A DNA stretch of 64,000 bases, taken from the NCBI RefSeq assembly GCF_005938675.2, contig NZ_VCCH02000007.1:87979-151978 (forward strand), in the 5' to 3' direction. Shown piece after piece: positions 35,695 to 43,723 of this stretch (position 1 is its first letter; every line of letters starts with the position of its first letter). A program made the position numbers and the translations under genes. The notes beneath the pieces are model-generated. The model saw nothing but the letters and a program-made list of their open reading frames with translations. It was not told the DNA's origin and made no database searches. The stretch is from Mycobacterium sp. KBS0706 (GTDB taxonomy: Bacteria; Pseudomonadota; Alphaproteobacteria; DSM-16000; Inquilinaceae).

Positions 35695-36408
35695 TCACGC
35701 GCTCGTCGGGTACTCCAGCGAGGGATACCAGTCCACGCCGCGCCCTTCGGGCGTCATGTCCAGCACGGTCCACAACGGGGCCGGGTCGGGCGCGCCGCGC
35801 GGGTCCTGGCCAGGGTCGCTGGCGATCATCTCCTGCGACCAGAAGTGACGGATCGTGCCGTCCCTGCGGGTGAAAACGGCGGCCCCTCCACTATCCAATC
35901 CGCCGTCCGGGCTCCCGGCATAGTCTCGCGTGAAGGCATCGGTGAGAGCGCTCGCCAGCCTGAGGTTTTTCCAGCCTCGCTCGCGCTTCACCGCCGCGAG
36001 CCGCTCCAACGGCGAGCGCGCGACGACCACAAGCGATATCCTCTGAGCGATGTCGTCGGCGTTGCCGTCCCAGGCGTCGAGCAGGTTCGTGCACATCGGG
36101 CATGGCCGCTTCCTCTCGGGACCGAACATGTAGTTGTAGACCACCAGCGTCTGCTTATCGCCGAACAGGCCGGCGACGTCACTCGGGCCGTCTTCGGTCT
36201 CGAACCGATAGTCACCGGTCACCGGACCTCCAGGCGGCAGCGCCCGGCGCATCGCCGCCACCCGCTCGATCTGGCGGCGGAGCTCGAACTCCTGGGCGAG
36301 CAGCGCTTGTCGCGCTGCCCGGTACTCGACGCTCTCATTGGGGATGCGAATGGGACTTTCGCGGGCGAGCTGATCGGCGGGGACGCAAGTCTCGGCTTTG
36401 GCGTTCAT
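35695..36408 (-). CDS. DUF899 thioredoxin-fold protein
   Basis: A 237-residue protein of the DUF899 family (thioredoxin-like fold). It has VVYNYMFGPERKRPCPMCTNLLDAWDG (CxxC as CPMC, about residues 110-113), VVVARSPLERLAAVKRERGW, and a C-terminal DGTIRHFWSQEMIA. The family is widespread and of undetermined function; the CPMC motif suggests a redox role, but the active site has not been shown experimentally as far as I know. ATG 36408 (MNAKAETC) follows ggagac. The upstream extension of the frame is not used. Confidence 0.85.
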   Translation of the reverse strand: MNAKAETCVPADQLARESPIRIPNESVEYRAARQALLAQEFELRRQIERVAAMRRALPPGGPVTGDYRFETEDGPSDVAGLFGDKQTLVVYNYMFGPERKRPCPMCTNLLDAWDGNADDIAQRISLVVVARSPLERLAAVKRERGWKNLRLASALTDAFTRDYAGSPDGGLDSGGAAVFTRRDGTIRHFWSQEMIASDPGQDPRGAPDPAPLWTVLDMTPEGRGVDWYPSLEYPTSA

Positions 36409-36542
36409 GGGTCGTCTCCGGAAGTATCCTTCTCCAAGACGATTGGAGCGCGTCCGGGCCGACACGGCCGACGGCATATTTTTCATCGGACCCGCTGTCG
36501 GGGTCGGCTTTCACCCGCCGGGGCCAGACACGTCGTTCCGCG

Positions 36543-37175
36543 CTAGCCGCGCCCCAGCACCTCGGCGCTCGGCCGGACGGCGATGCGGTCCCACCAGGCG
36601 GCCAGCCGCTCGTGCCGGGCCAGCAGGTCCCGCCCTTCCGGCGCCATCCGGAAATAGTCGAGGATCGGCGCCGCATGCAGGTCGGCGAGGCTGAGCGCGC
36701 CGCCCAGCAGCCAGGGGCCGTCGCCGAGGAAGCCCTCGAGCACGTCGAGGCACATCCCGGCCCGGGGCAGGGCGGCGGCGATCAGCGCCTCGTCGCTCGG
36801 CCGGCCCGCCCTCGGCTTCGACACCCGTTCGACATAGATGTCCCAGACCAGCGGGCGGTAGGCGTAGCTGTCCAGCACGCCGATGATCTGGGTCATCCGG
36901 GCCCGGCCGCGGGCGTCGGCGGGCTGCAGCGCCGGCCCGGGGAAGGCCTCGTCGACATAGCGGGTGATGGCGGCGGTCTCGTACAGCGCGAAGCCGTCAT
37001 GCTCGAAGGCGGGGATGCGGCCGAAGGGGTGGCGGCCGAGATAGCCCGGCGGCGGCCCCTCGGCGGCGAAGATGTCGACCTCGACCAGGTCGAACGCCAC
37101 GCCCTTCTCCTGCAGCGCCAGCAGCGCGGCACGGACATAGACGCTGTAGCGGGCGCCGTAGAGGATCGGGGTCAC
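36543..37175 (-). CDS. Glutathione S-transferase
   Basis: A 210-residue GST. The thioredoxin-like N-domain begins TPILYGARYSVYVRAALLALQEKG and contains GRIPAFEHDGFALYETAAITRYVD, with the cis-Pro (RIPAF) and the glutathione-binding ETAAI (usually ESxAI). The alpha-helical C-domain has GALSLADLHAAPILDYF, the N-capping motif region. Ser10 or Tyr12 near the N-terminus is the probable catalytic residue. GTG 37175 overlaps the stop of the M23-like gene, so it is the second gene of that pair. The substrate is unknown. Confidence 0.88.
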   Translation of the reverse strand: MTPILYGARYSVYVRAALLALQEKGVAFDLVEVDIFAAEGPPPGYLGRHPFGRIPAFEHDGFALYETAAITRYVDEAFPGPALQPADARGRARMTQIIGVLDSYAYRPLVWDIYVERVSKPRAGRPSDEALIAAALPRAGMCLDVLEGFLGDGPWLLGGALSLADLHAAPILDYFRMAPEGRDLLARHERLAAWWDRIAVRPSAEVLGRG

Positions 37176-38158
37176 GGGATTTCGACCTTCCGCTCGGTGT
37201 CGATCACCAGGATGTTGTTCCGCTCCAGCTGGTAGCGGCCGGTGTAGGTGCCGGGTTTCCAGCCCTCCGGCGGGGCGCGCCGGCCGCTGAACACCGACCA
37301 GAGGTTCTTCGACTCCGCCAGCACCGTGCGGTCCCGGTGCACCGGCTTGCCGTCCGGGCCGGCGATGGTGACGGTCTGGGTATCGCCGCCTCGTACGCCG
37401 AAGCTTTCGGCCCACATCACCAGCGGCGCATTCCGGCCGCCCTTGATGTCGGCATAGTCGCCGCGGCGGGCGGTCTCCCAATCGGCCGGACCGGCGGCGA
37501 AGCCGGCGATCAGCAGGGCGGTCGGGATGTAGGGCACATCCGCGGCCCACAGCGGATGGCCGGCCGTCTCGCAGCCGGAGCCGATCGGCAGCGCGGTGAA
37601 GGGGTCGATGAAGGTGGCGGTCCCCGCATCCTCCCTGAACACGCTGAACTCGACATGCGGGAACTCGGTGTTGCCGGACAGGCCGACCTGGCCCAGCGGC
37701 TGTCCGGTCTTGACCGCGTCGCCCTTGTTCACCCGGACGCTGCCCTGCTTCATATGGGCATAGCGGGTGAACCAGCCGCCGCCATGGTCGATGGTGACGC
37801 CGTTGCCGCCCTTGACGTCCTTGACGGCCTCGGCGCCGCGTTCCTTGACCGAGATGTCCGGCTCGCCGTCGCGGATGCCGGCCACCGTGCCGTCGGCCGC
37901 CGCCAGGATGTCGACGCCCTTGCGCATGGCGGCGAGGTCGGGGAGGCGGATGTCGGTGCCGTTGTCGCCGTTGTAGCCCAGGCGGTCGCAGCGGAAATTG
38001 CCGAAGCGCGGCCCGGCGACGGCGTCGACATAGTTCTGGATGAAGCAGTCCTGCCCCAGGGTGCAGGCGACCGGCCAGGCGAAGCGCGGCTCCTGCTCCT
38101 GCGCCGATGCGGCGGGCGCGGCGAGCAGGACGAGTCCGATCAGGGCGCTCCGCATCAT
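37172..38158 (-). CDS. Secreted LytM/M23-like protein with altered metal ligands
   Basis: A 328-residue exported protein: signal peptide residues 1-19 (LAAPAASAQ), a LytM-fold domain from about 55-190 and a C-terminal beta-rich domain of about 120 residues that is unique-looking. The fold landmarks are present (VDILAAADGTVAGI, VTIDHGGGWFTRYAHM, KGDAVKTGQPLGQVGLSG, FPHVEFSVFRE). However the canonical HxxxD is replaced by DNGTD (65-69), and the HxH near residue 168 is HVE. With two of three usual zinc-ligand positions acidic, it may bind another metal or be a non-catalytic regulator of cell-wall hydrolases. The 14 bp 3' of rnd separate the two genes. Confidence 0.82.
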   Translation of the reverse strand: MMRSALIGLVLLAAPAASAQEQEPRFAWPVACTLGQDCFIQNYVDAVAGPRFGNFRCDRLGYNGDNGTDIRLPDLAAMRKGVDILAAADGTVAGIRDGEPDISVKERGAEAVKDVKGGNGVTIDHGGGWFTRYAHMKQGSVRVNKGDAVKTGQPLGQVGLSGNTEFPHVEFSVFREDAGTATFIDPFTALPIGSGCETAGHPLWAADVPYIPTALLIAGFAAGPADWETARRGDYADIKGGRNAPLVMWAESFGVRGGDTQTVTIAGPDGKPVHRDRTVLAESKNLWSVFSGRRAPPEGWKPGTYTGRYQLERNNILVIDTERKVEIP

Positions 38159-38171
38159 CCGTCTTCTCCGT

Positions 38172-39320
38172 CTACAGCGTCACCACCCGGATCCGCCGGC
38201 CCTGCACCGCCAGGGCGATGCCGCCGCGCTTCAGCGCCAGCGCATCCTCGCCGAACATCTCGCGGCGCCAGCCATGCAGCGCCGGCACCTGGGCGTTGTC
38301 GTCCATGGCGATGGCCTCCAGGTCGTCGCTGCCGGCGACCAGCTTCTGGGCCACGCCCTCATCCTCGCATTTCATCTTCAACAGCACACGCATCAGCTCG
38401 ACCAGCGGCGCGATGCCGGGCGGGGTCGGCGGGCGTTGCGCCAGCTTCGGCGCCTGGTCGGGCGGCGTCGCCAGGCCGCGCTCGACCGCCGCGATCAGCC
38501 CCTGGCCCTGCCAGCCCTCGGCCATGTTCCGGCTCATGCCGCGGATCCGGGCCATGCCGTCGATGTCGCGTGGGCTGTGCGCCGCGATCTCCAGCAGGGC
38601 CTCGTCCTTCATGATGCGGCCGCGCGGGATGTCGCGCTTCTGCGCCTCGCGCTCGCGCCAGGCCGCCACCTCGCGCAGGATCGCCAGGAACTTGGCCGAG
38701 GCGTTGCGCGGCTTCAGCCGCAGCCACGCCTGGTCCGGCTCGGTCCGGTAGGTGCCGGGGTCGCACAGGATCGCCATCTCCTCGGCGAGCCAGGCTTCGC
38801 GGCCGGATTGGCTCAGCTGCTGGCGCAGCGCCTCATAGGCCGGGCGCAGATGGATGACGTCGGCCAGCGCATAGTCGATCTGGCGCTCGGTCAGCGGCCG
38901 GTGCGACCAGTCGGTGAAGCGCGAGGACTTGTCGATCCGGGCATTGGCCAGCTTGCCGACCAGGTTCTCGTAGCTGACCGATTCGCCGAAGCCGCAGACC
39001 ATGGCCGCAACCTGGGTGTCGAACAGCGGCGTCGGCACCCGGCCGGTCAGGTGGTCGAAGATCTCCACGTCCTGGCGGGCGGAGTGGAAGACCTTCAGCA
39101 CCTTCGGGTCGTGGACCAGCGCGAACAGCGGCGCCAGGTCGATGCCGGGCGCCAGCGGGTCGATCGCGGCCGCCTCGTCCAGCCCGGCGATCTGCACGAG
39201 GCACAGCTTCGGCCAGAAGGTGTGCTCGCGCATGAACTCGGTGTCGATGGCGATGTAGTCGGCCGCTGCCATGCGATCGCAGAAGGCGGCGAGCTCGGCG
39301 GAGGAGGTGATCAGAGTCAT
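38172..39320 (-). CDS. rnd: Ribonuclease D
   Basis: A 382-residue 3'-5' exonuclease for tRNA 3' maturation (EC 3.1.13.5). The DEDD residues are visible: Asp/Glu in IAIDTEFMRE (about residues 24-33), Asp in VFHSARQDVEIF and Asp in IDYALADVIHL. The HRDC domain follows (DEALLEIAAHSPRDIDGMARIRGM), and a final short domain ends RRIRVVTL. ATG 39320 begins MTLITSSAELAAFC. It is the first gene of a minus-strand group with the M23-like and GST genes, though co-regulation is unproven. Confidence 0.94.
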   Translation of the reverse strand: MTLITSSAELAAFCDRMAAADYIAIDTEFMREHTFWPKLCLVQIAGLDEAAAIDPLAPGIDLAPLFALVHDPKVLKVFHSARQDVEIFDHLTGRVPTPLFDTQVAAMVCGFGESVSYENLVGKLANARIDKSSRFTDWSHRPLTERQIDYALADVIHLRPAYEALRQQLSQSGREAWLAEEMAILCDPGTYRTEPDQAWLRLKPRNASAKFLAILREVAAWREREAQKRDIPRGRIMKDEALLEIAAHSPRDIDGMARIRGMSRNMAEGWQGQGLIAAVERGLATPPDQAPKLAQRPPTPPGIAPLVELMRVLLKMKCEDEGVAQKLVAGSDDLEAIAMDDNAQVPALHGWRREMFGEDALALKRGGIALAVQGRRIRVVTL

Positions 39321-39506
39321 CCCTAGCGTTGTAGCGGATGAAACCCCCGGTTGCCGAGAGCTTTACGTCGATCCGCCGAACGGAATGCCGCATGCGGCGA
39401 ATCCGGCTAGTCTCGACCGCGAACCGGGGTGGGGCCGGGGCGGGACCAAGGCCATGCTTTCGCCATGGCCGTGCGGGAGCGTGGAGGCGACGGCAAGGAG
39501 GGCCGC

Positions 39507-39893
39507 ATGAGACGATCCCTGGCATCCACGGCGGCCGCGGCGATTCTGGCGGCGACGACGTCCTTCGCCGGTGCGGCCGAGGAGGCGCCGCCCGGCCTGT
39601 TCCGGGTCGGCGACACCGGCGTGCGCTGCCTGAAGCAGCCCTGCCCCTGGCGCGGCGTGGTGCCGGTCGAGGACGAGAGCGTCGCGGCCGGAACCGTCCC
39701 CCCGGCCTATGCCGGCGACGCGCCGCCGGTGATCGCGGCGCGGACCGAGCTGCTGGACCAGGTGCGGCGCGAGATCTGGCGCGCCTGGGCCGCGGGCGGC
39801 TGCCTGCTGGTCCATGGCCGCTTCGACCGCCGCGGCACCGCGGCGGTGCCGGTGCTGTCGGTCGACCGGATCATCGGGCCGTGCAGCCGGTGA
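39507..39893 (+). CDS. Secreted hypothetical protein
   Basis: A 128-residue protein. Start ATG 39507 has aaggaggg 7 bp upstream. A signal peptide (MRRSLASTAAAAILAATTSFAGA) is cleaved near residue 23. The mature part contains GLFRVGDTGVRCLKQPCPWRG and ends GCLLVHGRFDRRGTAAVPVLSVDRIIGPC. The three to four cysteines (about residues 41, 45, 98 and 126) are likely paired in the periplasm. I do not recognise the family. Confidence 0.7.
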   Translation: MRRSLASTAAAAILAATTSFAGAAEEAPPGLFRVGDTGVRCLKQPCPWRGVVPVEDESVAAGTVPPAYAGDAPPVIAARTELLDQVRREIWRAWAAGGCLLVHGRFDRRGTAAVPVLSVDRIIGPCSR

Positions 39894-40023
39894 TCCCGAT
39901 ACCGGCCGTCCGGCGCCGGCTGTCACCAGCTGCACCCGGCGCCGGCGCATCGTCTCGGCCGGCCGATTCCATCTGCGCCGCACGATCGGTCCCTTCAGGC
40001 CGCAGGGATGGCCGAGGCTGATA

Positions 40024-40075
40024 CCAGCGGCCCTTGAGATCGAGTCTCCGGTTCCTTTCCCGTCATGACGAGCCC
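40024..40075 (+). repeat. Flanking repeat, left copy
   Basis: Starts ccagcggcccttgagatcga and ends ttcccgtcatgacgagcc. A sequence with the same order of blocks and about three quarters identity by eye occurs at 47224-47275 in the same orientation, on the other side of the phosphonate operon. Confidence 0.6.
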
Positions 40076-40123
40076 TGCCCCTTGCACCCCGCGAGGCCGG
40101 CATTCCTACGGATTTCGTTGTAC

Positions 40124-40138
40124 AATCTATAATAGATT
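40124..40138. promoter_or_regulatory. Perfect palindrome in AT-rich upstream region
   Basis: aatctat-a-atagatt is an exact 15-bp palindrome, about 300 bp before the first gene of the phosphonate operon. It could be an operator for the nearby LysR or TetR regulators; no binding consensus is available to decide. Confidence 0.35.
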
Positions 40139-40434
40139 TTCTAAGAGATATGCAATCAGAGGTGATCAAAAAATCTAAAGGCCCGTTTAGCAAAAATGCA
40201 TTGCGAGATAAATTCTTTTCCGTTTTATTACAAAGGCGGTTTTTAGCGAAAGGATTTCAGTAGTTGCAATTTCTATACGCAAGTATTTCTACAAAACCGT
40301 AATCTATGTTTTGATCGATCGGCCATTCATTGGCTTTCCGATGACAGGAGAGGCGTGCCAAAAATTTCGTCAGACGCTGAAGAGAAAAACGAAATCCCGG
40401 ACCCAACGTACGACTTTCAGGGAAGGACAAGGGG

Positions 40435-41568
40435 ATGCAGCCGACAGTTTCAATATTGAGAGAAACTCGAGACAGCGACAGGCGTGTCATCCTTCTGCCG
40501 GATGGCGTCCAGCAATTCGTCGACAGCGGATTCAAGACCTATGTCGAGACCGGAGCCGGCGCCGGGTTGGGCGCAAGCGATACCGACTATGCCTCGGCCG
40601 GCGCGACCATCGTCTCGACAGGCGAGGCCTGGACGGTGTCGCCCTATGTGCTGAAATACAAATGCCCCAGCGTCGAGGAGCGCCAATACCTGCGGCGGCC
40701 GCTCCACATCGCGGCGCATTTCTATCCCGGAGAGAATTACGAGCTTACCCAGCATCTGAAGACGCACAACGTCACCGCCTACAGCTATGAATATTTCCAG
40801 GCTGACGACGGCTCCTTTCCTCTGATGACCACCGACAGCGAGATCGCCGGAAAGCTGGCGATCCTGTTCGGGGCCCGGCAGCTGCTGACGTCCCAGGGCG
40901 GGCTCGGAATCATGCTCGCGTCGATCCCCGGCGTGAAGCCGCCGAAGGTGGTCGTCATCGGGCACGGCAACGCCGGCGGCGCGGCGGCGAGAACGGCTGC
41001 CGCCCTGGGAAACGAGGTTGTCGTCTTCGGGCGCAATGTCGAGAGCCTGAGGCGATTTGCGGCGACGGTGCCGCCATCCGTCCGGTGCCTGGTGATCGAC
41101 CCGGACAGCCTCGCCCGGGAAATACCCGACGCCGATCTCGTGGTCGGGGCGATCCTGATATCGACCTACGACACGCCGACCATGGTCTCGGAAGATCTGG
41201 TCAGGCAGATGAAGGCCGGGTCCGTCATCATCGACGTGACCTGCGGCTATGGCCGCGGATATCTGCCGACCGCCCACTCGCTGACCCGCCTCGGCGCGCC
41301 GCCATACCAGGTCCACGGAGTCTGGCACTATAAGGACCCCGTCATGCCGACCCAGGTGCACCGCACCTCGGCGACGGCGGCCAGCAGCAACCATGCCCGC
41401 CACCTGGTCAATCTGGGCAGGTCGATCTTCGACGACGGCTTCGTCGACGGCCCGTCCCAGAGGGCCAAATTCACCGACCGGGGCCAGATCGTGCACCCCG
41501 ATGTCATCAGCGACTTCGCGCTGATCGAGCAGCGTCCGTCGCTCAATGTGGGAGGCGGTCATGGCTGA
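40435..41568 (+). CDS. Alanine dehydrogenase/PNT-family reductase in phosphonate operon
   Basis: A 377-residue AlaDH/PNT-family NAD(P)-dependent enzyme. Residues matching the pyruvate site of alanine dehydrogenase are kept: Arg17 (DRRV), Lys76 (LKYKCP), His91 (PLHIAAHF) and Asp267 (IIDVTCGYG). The Rossmann motif is VVVIGHGNAGGAAA (173-186). The family includes alanine dehydrogenase and N5-carboxyethylornithine synthase, which couples a keto acid to an amine. As first gene of the phosphonate operon it could reductively aminate phosphonopyruvate or phosphonoacetaldehyde, with ammonia or a larger amine; this is inference. Its stop overlaps the methyltransferase gene by 8 bp. Confidence 0.82.
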   Translation: MQPTVSILRETRDSDRRVILLPDGVQQFVDSGFKTYVETGAGAGLGASDTDYASAGATIVSTGEAWTVSPYVLKYKCPSVEERQYLRRPLHIAAHFYPGENYELTQHLKTHNVTAYSYEYFQADDGSFPLMTTDSEIAGKLAILFGARQLLTSQGGLGIMLASIPGVKPPKVVVIGHGNAGGAAARTAAALGNEVVVFGRNVESLRRFAATVPPSVRCLVIDPDSLAREIPDADLVVGAILISTYDTPTMVSEDLVRQMKAGSVIIDVTCGYGRGYLPTAHSLTRLGAPPYQVHGVWHYKDPVMPTQVHRTSATAASSNHARHLVNLGRSIFDDGFVDGPSQRAKFTDRGQIVHPDVISDFALIEQRPSLNVGGGHG

Positions 41569-43162
41569 GTACGCACACGTCTCCTACGGGGAGAGGGCCT
41601 CGCTCTATCGCGAGGAGTATGTCGACACGGTGGATCTGCCCTTCCTGTTCGGACTGATCACCCCGGAGGTGAACTCGATCCTCGAGATCCCGTCCGGCGT
41701 CGGCAGGAACGTCCTGAACATGGCGCGCAGCGGCTGCCCGATCATGGCCGTCGACCGCGAGCCGGAGATGGTTCGCGTGCTGAACGATCGGCTCGCCGAG
41801 GAGAAGCCTCGGTCGAGGGTGGAGACCGCCGTCGGCGATCTCACGCGCCTCGATCTCGGCCGGACCTTCGATCTGATCGTGGTGCCGCGCGAGGCCTATC
41901 AGCTTCTGAGCACGCCGGGCGCCGCACGGGACGGGCTGACATGCCTGAAGAACCACCTGTCGGCTGCGGGACGGATCGTCGTCGATCTGTCGCCCTTCTT
42001 CCTGTCCCCGGCGGCGCCCGAGGTCCTCCGGCCCGACTATTTCGATCCGTCGCTGCCCGACGGCGTCTGGGCCTATGACTGGCGCCGCCCGACCAGCACC
42101 GGCGCCATCTTCTGCCGCCATCACCTGCAGCGCCAGAACCGGGATGGGACGCTCGATGTCTCGTTCCGCTACGAGCTGGCCGAGCCTGGCGGCCGCTCCC
42201 ATCGCTCGGAGACGACGACCAGCTTCAGAATCTACAGCCATGCGGAATTCGCCGCGCTGGCGTCCGACATCGGCCTGCAGATCCTGTCCTGCTACGGCGA
42301 CTACAGCGGCAAGCCGTTCGAGGACGGCGATCCGCGGATGATCTTCAACCTGGCGCTGGCCGCCTCACCCGACGCCGGCAGCGAGCCGGGCGTCAGCTCC
42401 CGATTTTCCGACGGGTTCGACAACGAGCGGCACTCCGCCATCATTTCGGACTTCCGGTCCGTGCCGCTCAGGGACGACGTCGTCACCTATTTCCGCTCGT
42501 ATTCGAAGTCGAATTTCCGCGGCCCCTTCGTCGAAGGCCAGGGGGCGGAAGAGATCCTCGAGACGATGTCTTCCGACAGCGGGTCGGGCCGCGCCCTTGA
42601 TCTCGGCGCCGGTACATCGAGCCTGTTCTGGTATCTTCCCGCCCGGCACCTGACGTCGATCACCTGTGCCGACATCGCCCCGGAACCGCTGAAGATCCTG
42701 CACGAGCTGACGCAGGATGCCGAATTTCCGGAATGCTATCGCTGGATCGAGCGGCGGTTCGACCTCGATCCGGGCTACATGTCGCGGGCAAAGCAGCGGA
42801 TCAGCCAGTACGCGGTCTTCGACGCGCTCAGCCGGTGGCCGGCGGTGATCGGCCGCACGCCATACGACCTGATCACCGCGTTCGGAACCTTGTCCCTGTG
42901 CCGGGATGCCGATCAGCACGCCGCGGCCTTCGCTGAGATCCACCGTCACCTCAAGGCCGGCGGCCGGACCATCGGGGCCGACTGGCTGCGGAAGCCCGAA
43001 TTCCTGTCAAAGCACGGCCACGACAATTCCTTCCTCACCAGGACGGTGGTGGAGCACGCGATCCGAAACGCCGGCTTCCAGCTCACCAGATGCGAGGAAT
43101 TGACGATCCGGGACGACCCCTACTACCGGGCGATCGTCTACTGGTCGGCGACCCGTCGCTAG
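41561..43162 (+). CDS. Two-domain SAM-dependent methyltransferase
   Basis: A 533-residue protein with two class I SAM-binding folds. Domain 1 (about 30-270) has motif I ILEIPSGVGRNVLNMA (40-55), AVDREPEM and FDLIVVPREAY. Domain 2 (about 300-533) has ALDLGAGTSSLFWYL (345-359), ADIAPEPL and a post-motif DLITAFGTLSLCRDADQH with LKAGGRTIGADW, recalling small-molecule N-methyltransferases. ATG 41561 is preceded by ggagg at 6 bp; an ATG at 41546 is also in frame. Both domains seem intact. In a phosphonate operon with a trimethylammonium-type dioxygenase, N-methylation of an aminophosphonate is the likely use. An aminopropyl or carboxypropyl transfer by one domain cannot be excluded. Confidence 0.8.
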   Translation: MAEYAHVSYGERASLYREEYVDTVDLPFLFGLITPEVNSILEIPSGVGRNVLNMARSGCPIMAVDREPEMVRVLNDRLAEEKPRSRVETAVGDLTRLDLGRTFDLIVVPREAYQLLSTPGAARDGLTCLKNHLSAAGRIVVDLSPFFLSPAAPEVLRPDYFDPSLPDGVWAYDWRRPTSTGAIFCRHHLQRQNRDGTLDVSFRYELAEPGGRSHRSETTTSFRIYSHAEFAALASDIGLQILSCYGDYSGKPFEDGDPRMIFNLALAASPDAGSEPGVSSRFSDGFDNERHSAIISDFRSVPLRDDVVTYFRSYSKSNFRGPFVEGQGAEEILETMSSDSGSGRALDLGAGTSSLFWYLPARHLTSITCADIAPEPLKILHELTQDAEFPECYRWIERRFDLDPGYMSRAKQRISQYAVFDALSRWPAVIGRTPYDLITAFGTLSLCRDADQHAAAFAEIHRHLKAGGRTIGADWLRKPEFLSKHGHDNSFLTRTVVEHAIRNAGFQLTRCEELTIRDDPYYRAIVYWSATRR

Positions 43163-43194
43163 CGGATAGCGGATCCCATATATTGGAGGGTGCT

Positions 43195-43641
43195 ATGAAC
43201 TACGCCAAGCCAGAATCCGAGTATGGCCAATATGTAGAGGTCAACGGCCAGAGTTGCCTTGGTTCGCATTATATCGGCGAAGTGTTCGGCGGCATCGGCA
43301 TGAACGATCCGAATTTCATCGAGATCACGCTGCGGCGCTGCGCCTATGCTGCAGGGGCGACCGTCCTGCAGTCGAATTTCCATCACTTTCCGTCGGGCGG
43401 CGTGACGGGCATCGTCGTGCTCTCGGAATCGCATATCAGCATTCACAGCTGGCCCGAGCACGATTACGCGGCCGTCGACATCTTCATGTGCGGACACGCG
43501 AAGATCAAGGAAGCCATCCGCGTCCTGGAAGCGGATTTCATGCCGAAACGCCTCGTCGGGACGACGATGCTGCGCGGCCATGACATCCCCGACCGCAGCT
43601 TCGCCGACGCCGGCGACGCCCTGGAGTGCCGCCCCGACTGA
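43195..43641 (+). CDS. speD: AdoMet decarboxylase-family pyruvoyl enzyme
   Basis: A 148-residue class 1b S-adenosylmethionine decarboxylase-type proenzyme. The self-cleavage motif VLSESHISIHSWPEHDY places the pyruvoyl-forming serine at 79, with processing His84 and proton donor Cys99 at the spacing seen in the Thermotoga enzyme. ATG 43195 follows ttggagggtgct. Normally the product is decarboxylated SAM for spermidine. Bacterial SpeD paralogues that decarboxylate arginine or ornithine are also known. No spermidine synthase lies nearby, and placement between the methyltransferase and dioxygenase genes points to a dedicated role in this operon. Confidence 0.88.
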   Translation: MNYAKPESEYGQYVEVNGQSCLGSHYIGEVFGGIGMNDPNFIEITLRRCAYAAGATVLQSNFHHFPSGGVTGIVVLSESHISIHSWPEHDYAAVDIFMCGHAKIKEAIRVLEADFMPKRLVGTTMLRGHDIPDRSFADAGDALECRPD

Positions 43642-43723
43642 CCGCGCCGCGGCCCCGGGCCGGCCTGGCGCCGGCGGATCGAACGGCCGCGGAACCGAAA
43701 GCCTGTTTTCGTGGGAGAGCGAC

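Larger units (their letters stand above)
39894..40434. other. Boundary/promoter region upstream of the phosphonate operon
   Basis: A 541-bp region without a gene. The left part carries a repeat (40024-40075). From about 40105 to 40330 the sequence turns distinctly AT-rich, unlike any other stretch of the window, with a palindrome at 40124-40138. The mixture suggests a junction of acquired DNA plus a strong promoter or regulator site. The last 100 bp before ATG 40435 contain gggaaggacaagggg, a possible ribosome binding site. Confidence 0.6.

Noticed and set aside
40257..40535. 92-codon minus-strand frame over the start of the phosphonate operon
   Set aside because: It overlaps the AlaDH-like start, has no ribosome binding site and no family features.
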